DNA of 64,000 bases, from assembly GCF_001051995.2 (NCBI RefSeq), contig NZ_CP014646.1, positions 3,782,001-3,846,000 of the forward strand, written 5' to 3'. Each line of letters begins with the position of its first letter. Positions within the stretch are counted from its first letter, which is position 1. The DNA comes from Thauera humireducens. Its GTDB lineage: Bacteria > Pseudomonadota > Gammaproteobacteria > Burkholderiales > Rhodocyclaceae. This document shows, piece after piece, positions 14,997-23,951 of the stretch. Below the pieces are notes generated by a model. It was not told the origin of the DNA and ran no database searches. It saw only the letters and a program-made list of their open reading frames with translations. A program made the position numbers and the translations under genes.

Positions 14997-17009
14997 ATGC
15001 ATTCCGACTCACGCTTGTGTTACAGCGGTATTATCGGAGCCCCAGAATGGCTCCGGAAATCCGCCGTGCATCGATTCATTCATTCCTCGTCGTCGAACTG
15101 TCCGGGTGGAACGGGGGCCGCGACCGCGCGGGTGCGCGAGTGGATGTGGGCGCTGGGTCTGGTCACGCTGTGGTACCTGCTCGCGCAGATAGGTATCGCA
15201 TTTGCCCTGGGCGTGTCGCCGGAAGCGGGTGCATGGCCGCGCGATCTTGGCGCACACCTGTTCGTGGGCGGGCTGCTGTTCATGATGGCGCGCAGCGTGA
15301 TGCGTTTTGCGCTGGCAATGGGGGTGCTGTTCTCGGCCTTCACCGTTTCCAACGCAATCAAGCTCGCGGTGCTCGGTGGCCCGGTGATGCCCGACGACTT
15401 CGTTGCCGCGAAAAACCTTTTCCTGTTGCTCGAAGGCTGGCAGCTGTGGGGCAGCGTCGCGATGCTCGCCCTGCCGGTGGCCAGTTTGCTGTGGATGTTC
15501 GCATGGCGGCAACCCAGGGCCTGGGTCGCACTCGGAGGCGCGGTCCTGGCGGTGACGGCCGTGGTGTCGCATCCGGCGCCGGTGGTCGGCTGGATGGACG
15601 CGCGTTTTGGCGACTGGGTCTGGAATCAGCGTGGCAACTATGAAATGCGGGGCCTGCCCCTGCACCTCGTGCAGGAGACGGCGCGCAATCTCTCGCGCCG
15701 CGCGCAGCCACCGCAGATGGCCGAGGTCGATCAGGCCTTGAGCCTGCTCGGCGCGAAGCCCCCGGGCAGGCTCTTCAAGGCTGCGCTGCAACACCCTGAC
15801 CGCGCCGGGCGCAACGTGCACATGTTCGTGCTCGAATCCTTCTGGGACCCCCTGCCGCTCAAGGCTGCCGGACTGTCCGCCGATCCGCTTGATCCGGCCT
15901 TCCGCAAGCTATGGAAGGCCGCGGGCAATGCGCGGGCGCTATCGCCCGTGTTCGGAGGCTACACCGCCAACGCCGAGTTCGAGGCGCTGTGCGGCTTCCC
16001 GGTGCAGACCGACGCGGTGTTCTTCGAAGGCCGCTTGCGCCGCGATGTGCCCTGCCTGCCCCGTCACCTGGGCGAGGCAGGGTATCGCAGCGTGGCCTCG
16101 CATCCCAACGCCGCGCCGTTCTGGAACCGCATCAACGCCTATCGCCGTGTCGGCTTCGAGCAGTACTGGTCCGACCGCAACTTCGTGCTCGACGACATGA
16201 ATGGCGAGTTCCTCAGCGATGCCTCCCTGTATCGCCAGGTGCTCGAGCGCATCGGTCCCGAGCTCGACGGTGGTCGGCCGCTGTTCAATTACGTGCTGAC
16301 CTACTTCGGGCATCTGGACTACCCGCTCAACGAAGCACGCCCGCCGGTGATCACCGCCGCGACCGACAACGGCCTGGTGAGCGCCTACGCGAACACCGTG
16401 TATTACAAGTCGCGAGAGTTGATGCACTTCCTGGCCGAGCTGCGAAGGCGCGATCCCGACGCGATCGTCGTGCTGTTCGGTGACCACCTGCCGTCGCTGG
16501 GCTGGAACCATGGTGGCTATGCCGAATCCGGGCTCCTCGCCGCGAGCCGCAGCGAGTTTGACGATGCAATGTTCCGTACCCTCGTCGCCACCCCGCTGAT
16601 CGTCATCGACGGCCGGCGCGGCCCGGTCCGCACCGGCGACCTGCCGATCTACGCCTTGCCGGCATTGGTCCTCGACCTGCTGGGCGATGAACGCGAGACC
16701 ATGTTGCGTTTTGCCGCGCATGCCGATGACGTGGTGCGCGTGCGCCCCTTGCCCGGCGTGCACTTCACCGTGGAAGGGAAGGCGCTGACCGTGTGCCGCG
16801 ACGGCGAAGCGCAGATCGGCTGCGAGGCTTCTTCCGCCTGGGTTGAAGCCATATCGGTACTCAAGCGCGATCTGTTCAACGGCGGACAGCACGCCTTGCA
16901 GGCGCCCGACCGCCTGCGTCGTCTGCAGACCGTGGAGCTCGAGGTCGAGGAACTCGGCAGCGACGGGCTGGACGACGGCATCGCCAACGAAACCGACAAC
17001 GACGTCTGA
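14997..17009 (+). CDS. LTA-synthase-family sulfatase/phosphoglycerol transferase-like membrane protein
   Basis: About 670 residues from the first ATG. Four to five N-terminal membrane segments begin near residue 50, followed by a large periplasmic alkaline-phosphatase-superfamily domain. Metal and catalytic motifs resemble LtaS/OpgB: MFVLESFWDP, GGYTANAEFE with the presumed nucleophile Thr323, and FGDHLPSLGWN. In Gram-negative bacteria such proteins usually modify periplasmic glucans or lipids with phosphoglycerol or phosphoethanolamine; the substrate here is unknown. The 50 residues before the first membrane span look non-native, so GTG at 15066 or GTG at 15132 are credible alternative starts. 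Confidence 0.82.
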   Translation: MHSDSRLCYSGIIGAPEWLRKSAVHRFIHSSSSNCPGGTGAATARVREWMWALGLVTLWYLLAQIGIAFALGVSPEAGAWPRDLGAHLFVGGLLFMMARSVMRFALAMGVLFSAFTVSNAIKLAVLGGPVMPDDFVAAKNLFLLLEGWQLWGSVAMLALPVASLLWMFAWRQPRAWVALGGAVLAVTAVVSHPAPVVGWMDARFGDWVWNQRGNYEMRGLPLHLVQETARNLSRRAQPPQMAEVDQALSLLGAKPPGRLFKAALQHPDRAGRNVHMFVLESFWDPLPLKAAGLSADPLDPAFRKLWKAAGNARALSPVFGGYTANAEFEALCGFPVQTDAVFFEGRLRRDVPCLPRHLGEAGYRSVASHPNAAPFWNRINAYRRVGFEQYWSDRNFVLDDMNGEFLSDASLYRQVLERIGPELDGGRPLFNYVLTYFGHLDYPLNEARPPVITAATDNGLVSAYANTVYYKSRELMHFLAELRRRDPDAIVVLFGDHLPSLGWNHGGYAESGLLAASRSEFDDAMFRTLVATPLIVIDGRRGPVRTGDLPIYALPALVLDLLGDERETMLRFAAHADDVVRVRPLPGVHFTVEGKALTVCRDGEAQIGCEASSAWVEAISVLKRDLFNGGQHALQAPDRLRRLQTVELEVEELGSDGLDDGIANETDNDV

Positions 17010-17054
17010 CACGGCAGCCGTCGGATGCCGGACTGGTGTCGCGCTGGCGCATGC

Positions 17055-18500
17055 TCAGCCCTCGGTCAGTTGCGCGCTGGCAAGGGCGCCGAGCGTGCCC
17101 AGTGCCTGCACATGGCGTTCGGTGAACGGATAGCAGCCTGACAGGCGAAGGTGCCGGCTGTAGCGACCGCTGGGGGCGTAGAGCTTGCCGGGCGTGATGC
17201 CGATGCCAAGCGGCAAGGCCGCGTCGAACAGCGCGTTGGTGTTGCAGCCCTCGGGCAGTTCGACCCAGAGCAGGAAGCCGCCGCTGGGCTGCGTGGCGAG
17301 GGTGCCGCGTGGAAAGGACGCATCGATCAGGCCGCGCAGGCGTTCGATCTGGCCCGCATACACCCGCCGCAGCCGGCGCAGGTGTTGGGCGTAGCCGCCA
17401 TTTTCCAGGAACCTGCCGACGGCCTCGGCCAGCAGCGCCGGCTGCGCCACCGAGGAGCAGAACTTCAGTTCCGCCAGCGCCCGGCCGAAGCGGCCGCCCT
17501 CCATCCAGCCGATCCGAAAGCCCGGTGCCAGCGTCTTGGTATAGGAGGCGCAGACGATGATCCAGCCGTCGCGGTCGAAGGCCTTGGCCGTCGGCTGCAG
17601 GGGCGTGGCGAACTGCAGTTCCGCGTACAGGGCGTCCTCGATCACCGGCACCCGGTACTGCGCGGCCAGGGCGGCGAGCCGGCGCTTGGCGGCCAGCGGC
17701 ATGCCGGTGCCGAGCGGGTTGTGGACGTTGGGCATCGCCACCACAGCCTGCAGGCGCCCCTCGGACAGCAAGAGCTCGAGCGCGTCGAGCGAAAGTCCGG
17801 TGTCCGGGTGCGTGGGCAACTCGATGGTCTTCAGTCCGAGGCGGTCGATCAGCGGAATCAGGTTGAAGTAGGTCGGCGACTCCAGGCCCACCGTATCGCC
17901 CGGGCGGGTGACGGCGCGCAGCGCGAGTTGCAGCGCTTCCATGCAGCCGTTGGTGATCAGGATGGCGTCGGGGGACAGGTTCATGCCCAGCGCAGCGGCA
18001 TGGAGGTAGATCTGTTCGCGCAGCAAGGCGGAGCCCGGTGGCAGCGAATAGTCGGTGAGCAGGGCGGGCCGGCGCCGCGACAGGTCGGCGACGATGCGCG
18101 CGAGGCGTTCGCCGGGATAGAAGTCACCGCCCTTCGGGCAGGCGAGCGAAAGGTCGATGGTGTCGGGGCGGGTCTGGGCCGCCAGCACGGTCGCGATGCG
18201 ACTCAGCACGGCGCCATCGGCCGGGCGCCCTTCCTCCGGCAGTTGCCCGGCTGGCGCAGGGGGCGGCGAGGGCAGGCGCGAGCGCACGAAATAGCCCGAC
18301 TGCGGGCGGGCCTCGACGAGGCCCGCGGCTTCCAGCTGACGGTAGGCGGCCAGTACGGTGTTGATGCTCAAACTGCGGCTGGAGGCCGCCTCCCGTACCG
18401 AGGGCAGGCGGGCGCCGGCAGGCAGGCGGCCGTCGCGCATCGCGTCGCGCAGTTCGTCGGCCAGTGACTGATACAGCGGCAGGGCTTCGGTGATGGACAT
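17055..18500 (-). CDS. MocR-family regulator (GntR-type DNA binding plus aminotransferase-like domain)
   Basis: A 481-residue PLP-dependent regulator. The N-terminal winged helix (LYQSLADELRDAMRDGRLP, then LPSVREAASSRSLSINTV) is followed by a fold-type I aminotransferase domain with the PLP lysine in ASYTKTLAPGFRIGW. The start was set at MSITEALP; an upstream frame extension is not family-like. It is divergent from a LysE-type exporter gene. The intergenic region carries three GATACAGA copies (two direct, one inverted), the expected style of a MocR operator. It probably senses an amino acid or amine exported by its neighbour. Confidence 0.92.
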   Translation of the reverse strand: MSITEALPLYQSLADELRDAMRDGRLPAGARLPSVREAASSRSLSINTVLAAYRQLEAAGLVEARPQSGYFVRSRLPSPPPAPAGQLPEEGRPADGAVLSRIATVLAAQTRPDTIDLSLACPKGGDFYPGERLARIVADLSRRRPALLTDYSLPPGSALLREQIYLHAAALGMNLSPDAILITNGCMEALQLALRAVTRPGDTVGLESPTYFNLIPLIDRLGLKTIELPTHPDTGLSLDALELLLSEGRLQAVVAMPNVHNPLGTGMPLAAKRRLAALAAQYRVPVIEDALYAELQFATPLQPTAKAFDRDGWIIVCASYTKTLAPGFRIGWMEGGRFGRALAELKFCSSVAQPALLAEAVGRFLENGGYAQHLRRLRRVYAGQIERLRGLIDASFPRGTLATQPSGGFLLWVELPEGCNTNALFDAALPLGIGITPGKLYAPSGRYSRHLRLSGCYPFTERHVQALGTLGALASAQLTEG

Positions 18501-18501
18501 G

Positions 18502-18588
18502 GATACAGATCGGTGAGCTGGCGGCGGATACAGAGCTGCATTTCTGCAGGCTGTACCCAATATAGACGACAAGCTCTGGCTCTGTATC
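18502..18588. promoter_or_regulatory. Candidate MocR operator: three GATACAGA sites
   Basis: GATACAGA occurs at 18502-18509 and 18527-18534 as direct repeats 25 bp apart, and its exact complement TCTGTATC at 18581-18588. All lie in the 156-bp region between the divergent mocR-like and lysE-like starts; the first copy abuts the regulator's start codon. Direct plus inverted repeats are what established MocR regulators such as GabR bind. Confidence 0.6.
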
Positions 18589-18656
18589 TGTATTTGCCGT
18601 GCGCATAGAGTGGTTCTGCAGCGGGTCGTCCGGACCCGCCATGCAAGGAGACCGCC

Positions 18657-19265
18657 ATGCTCGACCTGCCCCTCATGACCTACGTGGCCACGATGTCCGT
18701 CACGCCCGGACCGAACAACATCATGCTCGCCGCGAGCGGGGTCAATTTCGGCTTCCGCCGCACCCTGCCGCACATGCTGGGCATCAGCGTCGGGCATGGC
18801 GTGCAGGTCGTGCTGGTAGGCGGGACGGTGGCCTGGGCGATGAACTGGATCGAGGCCCTGCGCCTGCCGCTGGTGCTGCTGGGCTGCAGCTACCTGCTGT
18901 GGCTGGCGTGGCGACAGGCGCAGGCCGGGCGCCCGGGCAACGCTGGGCGGGCGCGACCGCTCGGTTTCGTCGGGGCGGCGCTGTTCCAGTGGGTCAATCC
19001 CAAGGCCTGGATGATGGTGCTCAACGTCGCGATCCTGTTCCTGCCCCAGGGAGCCGGCTGGGCTGCGGTTGCGCTGCTCGGCCTGTCATGTGCCGTCATC
19101 AACCTGCCGTGCATCGCATTGTGGGCCGGTATCGGTGACCGCATGCGCAGCCTGCTGGAACGGCCGGCTGCGCTGCGGACGTTCAACCTCACGATGGCGG
19201 CGCTGCTGGGCGCCACCGCCGTGTGGATCCTCGTCGATGAGTTGCCCGCAGGCGTGCTGGCCTGA
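18657..19265 (+). CDS. LysE/RhtB family amino acid exporter
   Basis: Inner-membrane exporter of 202 residues with about six hydrophobic segments. The N-terminal signature SVTPGPNNIMLAASGVNFG is diagnostic of the LysE/RhtB superfamily. GGAG precedes the ATG by eight bases. It is divergent from the MocR-type regulator, a common pairing, so induction by its own substrate is likely. Its stop is five bases from the end of the converging ggt gene. Confidence 0.93.
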   Translation: MLDLPLMTYVATMSVTPGPNNIMLAASGVNFGFRRTLPHMLGISVGHGVQVVLVGGTVAWAMNWIEALRLPLVLLGCSYLLWLAWRQAQAGRPGNAGRARPLGFVGAALFQWVNPKAWMMVLNVAILFLPQGAGWAAVALLGLSCAVINLPCIALWAGIGDRMRSLLERPAALRTFNLTMAALLGATAVWILVDELPAGVLA

Positions 19266-19270
19266 ACCGT

Positions 19271-21010
19271 CTACTGCTTCTGCACGATCGCGCTGCCGCC
19301 GCCGTGACGCAGCGGTTCGCTGACGGCGGTCACCGTGCCGTCGGTGTTGAAGCGGATGCCGTTGGCAGCGCCGATCTGGTCCGTCTCACGCCATCGGTGG
19401 CCCAGTGCTTCGAGCGCCTTCGCCTGTTCGCTGCCGGGGAAGCCGAGCAGCGTCTCGACCAGCGTGGTGTCGCCGTTGCGCTGGCTCATGCGGGGTGCGG
19501 CAAGGGCATCGGCCAGGCTCATGCCGAGGTCGATGTGGTTCACGAGGGTCTGCAGTGCGGTGGTGATGATGGTCGAGCCGCCGGGCGAGCCGATCGTGAA
19601 GGCCGGCGCACCGTCCTTGAGCACGATGGTCGGGCTCATGCTGGAGCGTGGCCGCTTGAAGGCCTCGGGCACGTTGGGGTGCGGACCGCTGAAGTCGAAG
19701 TCGGTAAGCTCGTTGTTGAGCAGGAAGCCGCGTCCCGGCACGACGATGCCGCTGCCGCCCCAGTCCTCGATGGTGAAGGTGTAGGCGACGACGTTGCCTT
19801 CGCGGTCGGACACCGCCAGGTGGGTGGTGTGCATCGACTCCCGTGCCAGTGGCTTCGGTTGCGGCCGCAGCGGTACCGACAGATCGTCCTCGAAGGGGTA
19901 GGGGTCCCCCGCGTCGACCTTGCCCGGCGCGGCGCGCGGGCCGATCTGCCGGGCACGTTCGCGCGCGTATTCCTTCGACAGCAGGCCGGCCTTCGGGACA
20001 TCGACGAACGCCTCGTCGGCCACGTAGGCGTTGCGGTCGGCGAAGGCCAGGCGCGCAGCCTCGAGGTAAAGATGCTCGATCTCGGCGCGCGATCGGCCCG
20101 ACAGGTCGAAGGTCTCCAGCATGTTCAGCGCCTGTGCGATCGCGATGCCGCCGCTGGAAGGCGTGGGCATGCCGTGGATCTCGTAGCCGCGGTAGGTCGA
20201 GCGGATGGGCTGGCGGATGCGCGCCTCGTAGTCCTTGAGGTCGGCCATCGTCATGTCGCCGGCTAGGACCGCGACACCGGGGTTGGCTGGCGGGTGGTTG
20301 ACCGCGGCGACGATGCTGGCCGCGATCGGGCCCTCGTAGAAGGCCTTGACCCCGCCGCGGGCGATGTCGCGGTAGGTCTGCGCCATGTCCGGGTTGCGGA
20401 AGTGCGTGCCGACCGGCAGCGCCTTGCCATCTTTCAGGTAGAGCGCCGACGCGGTGGAGAAGCGGGCGAACTTGGCCTCGTTGGCGGTGTTGATGCGGTG
20501 GAAGTTGGGGCCGACCGCAAAGCCCTGTTCGGCGACGCGGATCGCCGGGGCCAGGACCCGCTCGAACCCCATCGTGCCGTAGCGCGCCAGCGCCTCGTGC
20601 CAGCCGCGCACCGTGCCGGGCACGCCGACCGAGAGACCGTTGGGGACGGCGGCCTTCCATTCCATCTCACTGCCGTCCGCGTTGCGGAAGATGCTGGGGT
20701 GGAAGGTCGCGGGCGCCACCTCGCGGTGATCGAGTGCGATCACACGCCGGTCCTTCGCCGAGTAGATCAGCATGAAGCCACCGCCGCCGATGCCGCAACT
20801 GAAGGGGTCGGTGACGCCCAGCGTTGCAGCCGCGGCGACCGCCGCGTCGATGGCATTGCCGCCGGCGTCGAGGATCTCCATCGCCGCCAGGCTGGCTTCG
20901 TGCGAGATGGTGGCGACGGCGCCGCCGTGGCCGGTGTCGACCGCCTGTTTTGCCCAGGCGCCGAAGGCGGCCATCAGCAGGGCGGTGGCGAGTAGGCTGC
21001 GCGTTTTCAT
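19271..21010 (-). CDS. ggt: Gamma-glutamyltransferase (glutathione hydrolase) precursor
   Basis: Periplasmic N-terminal nucleophile hydrolase that cleaves gamma-glutamyl bonds such as that of glutathione. It has 579 residues from MKTRSLL, chosen because GGAG lies eight bases upstream; a start five codons earlier lacks such a site. A signal peptide ends at GAWA. The autoprocessing threonine lies in HTTHLAVSDREGN; upstream are DPFSCGIGGGGFML and the arginine in LDHREVAP. The small-subunit motif GSPGGSTIITT is intact. The gene appears complete and functional. Confidence 0.96.
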   Translation of the reverse strand: MKTRSLLATALLMAAFGAWAKQAVDTGHGGAVATISHEASLAAMEILDAGGNAIDAAVAAAATLGVTDPFSCGIGGGGFMLIYSAKDRRVIALDHREVAPATFHPSIFRNADGSEMEWKAAVPNGLSVGVPGTVRGWHEALARYGTMGFERVLAPAIRVAEQGFAVGPNFHRINTANEAKFARFSTASALYLKDGKALPVGTHFRNPDMAQTYRDIARGGVKAFYEGPIAASIVAAVNHPPANPGVAVLAGDMTMADLKDYEARIRQPIRSTYRGYEIHGMPTPSSGGIAIAQALNMLETFDLSGRSRAEIEHLYLEAARLAFADRNAYVADEAFVDVPKAGLLSKEYARERARQIGPRAAPGKVDAGDPYPFEDDLSVPLRPQPKPLARESMHTTHLAVSDREGNVVAYTFTIEDWGGSGIVVPGRGFLLNNELTDFDFSGPHPNVPEAFKRPRSSMSPTIVLKDGAPAFTIGSPGGSTIITTALQTLVNHIDLGMSLADALAAPRMSQRNGDTTLVETLLGFPGSEQAKALEALGHRWRETDQIGAANGIRFNTDGTVTAVSEPLRHGGGSAIVQKQ

Positions 21011-21110
21011 GTCGTGCTCCGTCATGCGGGGAGCATGACGTTAGCACTGCGGGGGAGGGGCCTCAAGCAGGGATAACCCGGCAGAGCGCCTGGGAGGGGA
21101 GGGGGCGGAT

Positions 21111-21135
21111 GGGCGCAGTCCGGCGGACTGCGCCC
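21111..21135 (-). terminator. Hairpin after ackA
   Basis: Perfect 11-base arms GGGCGCAGTCC and GGACTGCGCCC with a 3-base loop lie eight bases after the ackA stop. On the minus strand the next bases are C-rich rather than T-rich, so it is a strong stem without the classic tail. Confidence 0.55.
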
Positions 21136-21143
21136 GGTGCGGA

Positions 21144-22328
21144 TTACAGGCCGAGCGTCTCGACCGTGTAGCGCGCGATCATGCGCTCCTCGTTGGTCGG
21201 CACGACGGCGACGGCGACCCGGCTGTCCGCGGCGTCGATGCGGCGGGCGTGGTCGGCATTGGCGGCCGCGTCGATCTTCACGCCCAGCCAGGCCGACAGT
21301 TCGGCCACCTTCTCGCGCACCGCTGCGGCGTGCTCGCCGATGCCGCCGGTGAACACCAGTGCATCGAGCCCGCCGGCAGCCGCTGCCAGCGAGCCGAGTT
21401 CGCGCGCAATGCGATAGCAGAACAGGTCGACCGCTTCCTTCGCCTCAGGGGCGCCGGATGCAAGCAGCGTACGCATGTCCTGGCTGATGCCCGATACGCC
21501 GAGCAGACCCGATTCCTTGTACAGCAGGTTGGTCAGCGCCTTGGCGTCCATCGCTTTCTGCTCCATCAGGTAGAGCATCACGCCGGGATCGAGGCTGCCG
21601 GTGCGGGTGCCCATCATCAGGCCCTCGACCGCGGTGAAGCCCATCGTGGAGGCCACGCTCTTGCCGTCACGCAGCGCACACATCGACGCGCCGTTGCCGA
21701 GGTGGGCGATGACCACCGCCCCCTTCGCACGCTCGCCGATGATGTCGGGCAGCTGGCGCGCGACATAGTCGTAGGACAGGCCGTGGAAGCCGTAGCGCTT
21801 GACGCCTTCGGCCGAGATGCGGCGCGGCAGCGCGAAGGCCTGGGCGACGGCGGGCTGGGTGCGGTGGAAGGCGGTGTCGAAGCAGCCGACCTGTGGCACA
21901 TCCGGCATCAGCGTTCCGACCGCGCGCACTGCGCGCAGGTTGTGCGGCTGGTGCAGGGGCGCCAGCGGCACGAAGGTGTCCAGCGTGCGCAGCACCGCCT
22001 CGTCGAGCCGGGTCGGCGCACTGTAATGGTCGCCGCCGTGCACGACGCGGTGGCCGGCAGCCACGATCTCGAGGTCGGGATTGTGCTGCGTCAGCAGGCC
22101 GAACACGTGGTTCAGCGCGTCGCGGTGCTGCTCGCTCTGGCTACCGGAGGTGCGTACGGCTTCCTGTATGCGGGCGCCGGACGCGGTCTTGAGGGTGATT
22201 TCGGGCGTCGCACCGATGCCCTCGACCTGACCGGAGAAAGCCGGCTCGGCAGCGAGTTCGCCGTTGATCGGGTACAGCGCGAACTTCAGGCTGCTGGAGC
22301 CTGCGTTGAGGACGAGGACGGCTTTCAT
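21144..22328 (-). CDS. ackA: Acetate kinase
   Basis: Interconverts acetate plus ATP with acetyl phosphate plus ADP. The protein has 394 residues. The signature LNAGSSSLKFALY opens it; other family motifs are GHRVVHGG, FDTAFH, YGFHGLSYDYVA, AHLGNGASMCA and FTGGIGEHAA. Its ATG overlaps the TGA of the upstream MaoC-Pta gene (ATGA, 22325-22328), so translation is coupled and the two form an acetate/acyl-phosphate module. Confidence 0.97.
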   Translation of the reverse strand: MKAVLVLNAGSSSLKFALYPINGELAAEPAFSGQVEGIGATPEITLKTASGARIQEAVRTSGSQSEQHRDALNHVFGLLTQHNPDLEIVAAGHRVVHGGDHYSAPTRLDEAVLRTLDTFVPLAPLHQPHNLRAVRAVGTLMPDVPQVGCFDTAFHRTQPAVAQAFALPRRISAEGVKRYGFHGLSYDYVARQLPDIIGERAKGAVVIAHLGNGASMCALRDGKSVASTMGFTAVEGLMMGTRTGSLDPGVMLYLMEQKAMDAKALTNLLYKESGLLGVSGISQDMRTLLASGAPEAKEAVDLFCYRIARELGSLAAAAGGLDALVFTGGIGEHAAAVREKVAELSAWLGVKIDAAANADHARRIDAADSRVAVAVVPTNEERMIARYTVETLGL

Positions 22329-23731
22329 CGCTTCAACATCTCCCGCTTCTTGTGCGCCATCAGTTGCACCACGGCGCACGAGGCGGCGCGGGTTTCGGCG
22401 GTGTCGGCACGGCTGGTCAGCACGATGGGCACGCGTGCGCCCAGCACCACGCCGGCCATCAGCGCGTTGGCCAGGTACTCGAGCTGCTTGGCGACCATGT
22501 TGCCGGATTCGAGATCGGGCACGACGAGGATGTCGGCATTGCCGGCCACCACCGACTTGATGCCCTTGGTCTTGGCGGCGACCAGCGACACCGCGTTGTC
22601 GAAGGCCAGCGGGCCGTCGAGCAGGCCGCCCTTGATCTGGCCGCGGTCGGCCATCTTGCACAGCGCCGCCGCTTCGATGGTGGAGCGGATCTTGGAGGTG
22701 ACCGTCTCGACCGCCGACAGGATCGCCACCTTGGGCTCGGGCAGGCCGAGGATGTGGGCGAGTTCGATCGCGTTCTGGATGATGTCGACCTTATCTTCAA
22801 GCGTCGGCTCGATCATGATCGCGGCGTCGGTGATCATCAGCGGGTGCGGGTAGGTCGGCACATCGGCGAGGAAGACATGGCTGATGCGGCGGCCGGTGCG
22901 CAGGTGCTTGATGACCTGGCTCATCATCTCGTCGGTGTGCAGCGAGCCCTTCATCAGCGCTTCGGCGCCGCCGTCACGGCACAGGCCCACCGCGATCTCG
23001 GCCGAATTGTGGCTGTGCTCGGCATTGACGATGCGGAAGCCCTTGATGTCGATGCCGTGCTCCTCGGCCACCGCGCGGATCTTGCTCTCCGGCCCGACCA
23101 GAATCGGGTCGACCAGGCCGGCCTTGGCCGCCTGCACGGGACCGGACAGGGACTCCTTGTCGCACGGATGCGCCACGGCGATCGGAATCGGCGACAGGCC
23201 AGCCGACACTGACAGCAGGTGGCGGTAGCGCAGTTCGCGGTCGTTGATGGTGACTGCCGGAAGCACCACGCGCTCGCGCTTGATCTTCTGCGTCGGGGCC
23301 ATCACTTCGGCAACGCCGTCGATGACCTTGAGACCGTCCTGGTTGAGCGCCTGGCAGTCGAACACGATGTGATGGTTGTGCTCGTACTTGGCCTTGCAGG
23401 TCACCGTGATCGTCAGCGTGTCGCCGATCGTGATCGGGCGCCAGAAGTTCAGTCCCTGCGACACATAGACGGTGCCGGGGCCGGGAAACTCCGTGCCGAG
23501 GATGGTCGAGATCAGCGTGCTGCCCCACATGCTGTGGCCGACCACTTCGCGGAACTGGCTCGATCGTGCGTACTCGACGTCGACGTGGGTCGGGTTGACG
23601 TCGCCGGACATCGCGGCGAACAGGTGGATGTCTTCGGGACGCAGGGTGCGTATCAACTGGGCGAAGTCGCCAACCTGGATCTCGTCGAAGGTGCGGTTCT
23701 GGATGAACTGGGTGGTGGAGGAATGTTCCAT
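22325..23731 (-). CDS. Bifunctional MaoC-like hydratase / phosphate acetyltransferase
   Basis: A 468-residue fusion. Residues about 10-145 form a hot-dog MaoC-like domain (FAAMSGDVNPTHVDVEYA, VVGHSMWGSTLIS); residues about 165-465 form a phosphate acetyl/butyryltransferase domain (AHPCDKESL, GRRISHVFLADVP, MITDAAIMIEPTLEDKVDI, GPLAFDNAVS). The start MEHSSTTQ was chosen over one ten codons earlier because the family begins here. Such fusions are known in betaproteobacteria. The Pta half would supply acyl phosphate to AckA, the next gene. The hot-dog half may act on enoyl-CoA; its activity is not provable here. Confidence 0.93.
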   Translation of the reverse strand: MEHSSTTQFIQNRTFDEIQVGDFAQLIRTLRPEDIHLFAAMSGDVNPTHVDVEYARSSQFREVVGHSMWGSTLISTILGTEFPGPGTVYVSQGLNFWRPITIGDTLTITVTCKAKYEHNHHIVFDCQALNQDGLKVIDGVAEVMAPTQKIKRERVVLPAVTINDRELRYRHLLSVSAGLSPIPIAVAHPCDKESLSGPVQAAKAGLVDPILVGPESKIRAVAEEHGIDIKGFRIVNAEHSHNSAEIAVGLCRDGGAEALMKGSLHTDEMMSQVIKHLRTGRRISHVFLADVPTYPHPLMITDAAIMIEPTLEDKVDIIQNAIELAHILGLPEPKVAILSAVETVTSKIRSTIEAAALCKMADRGQIKGGLLDGPLAFDNAVSLVAAKTKGIKSVVAGNADILVVPDLESGNMVAKQLEYLANALMAGVVLGARVPIVLTSRADTAETRAASCAVVQLMAHKKREMLKR

Positions 23732-23951
23732 GGCGGATCTCTTGGATGTGCTTTGCAGCATGGGATTCTAGATGCGGTCCATGACCAATATAAGCGCTAA
23801 ACGGTGGCGATTGTGCAATGCGTCAATCTAGGTGCAATTTGCTGCGCCGGCATTGTGGTTTTCACGCATTCGCCATGCGTTCGTTCACGGAGCCTCGCCC
23901 GTCACGATGATAAACTCCGGCCCCATTCGCCAAACCGCTGGAAATACATCC

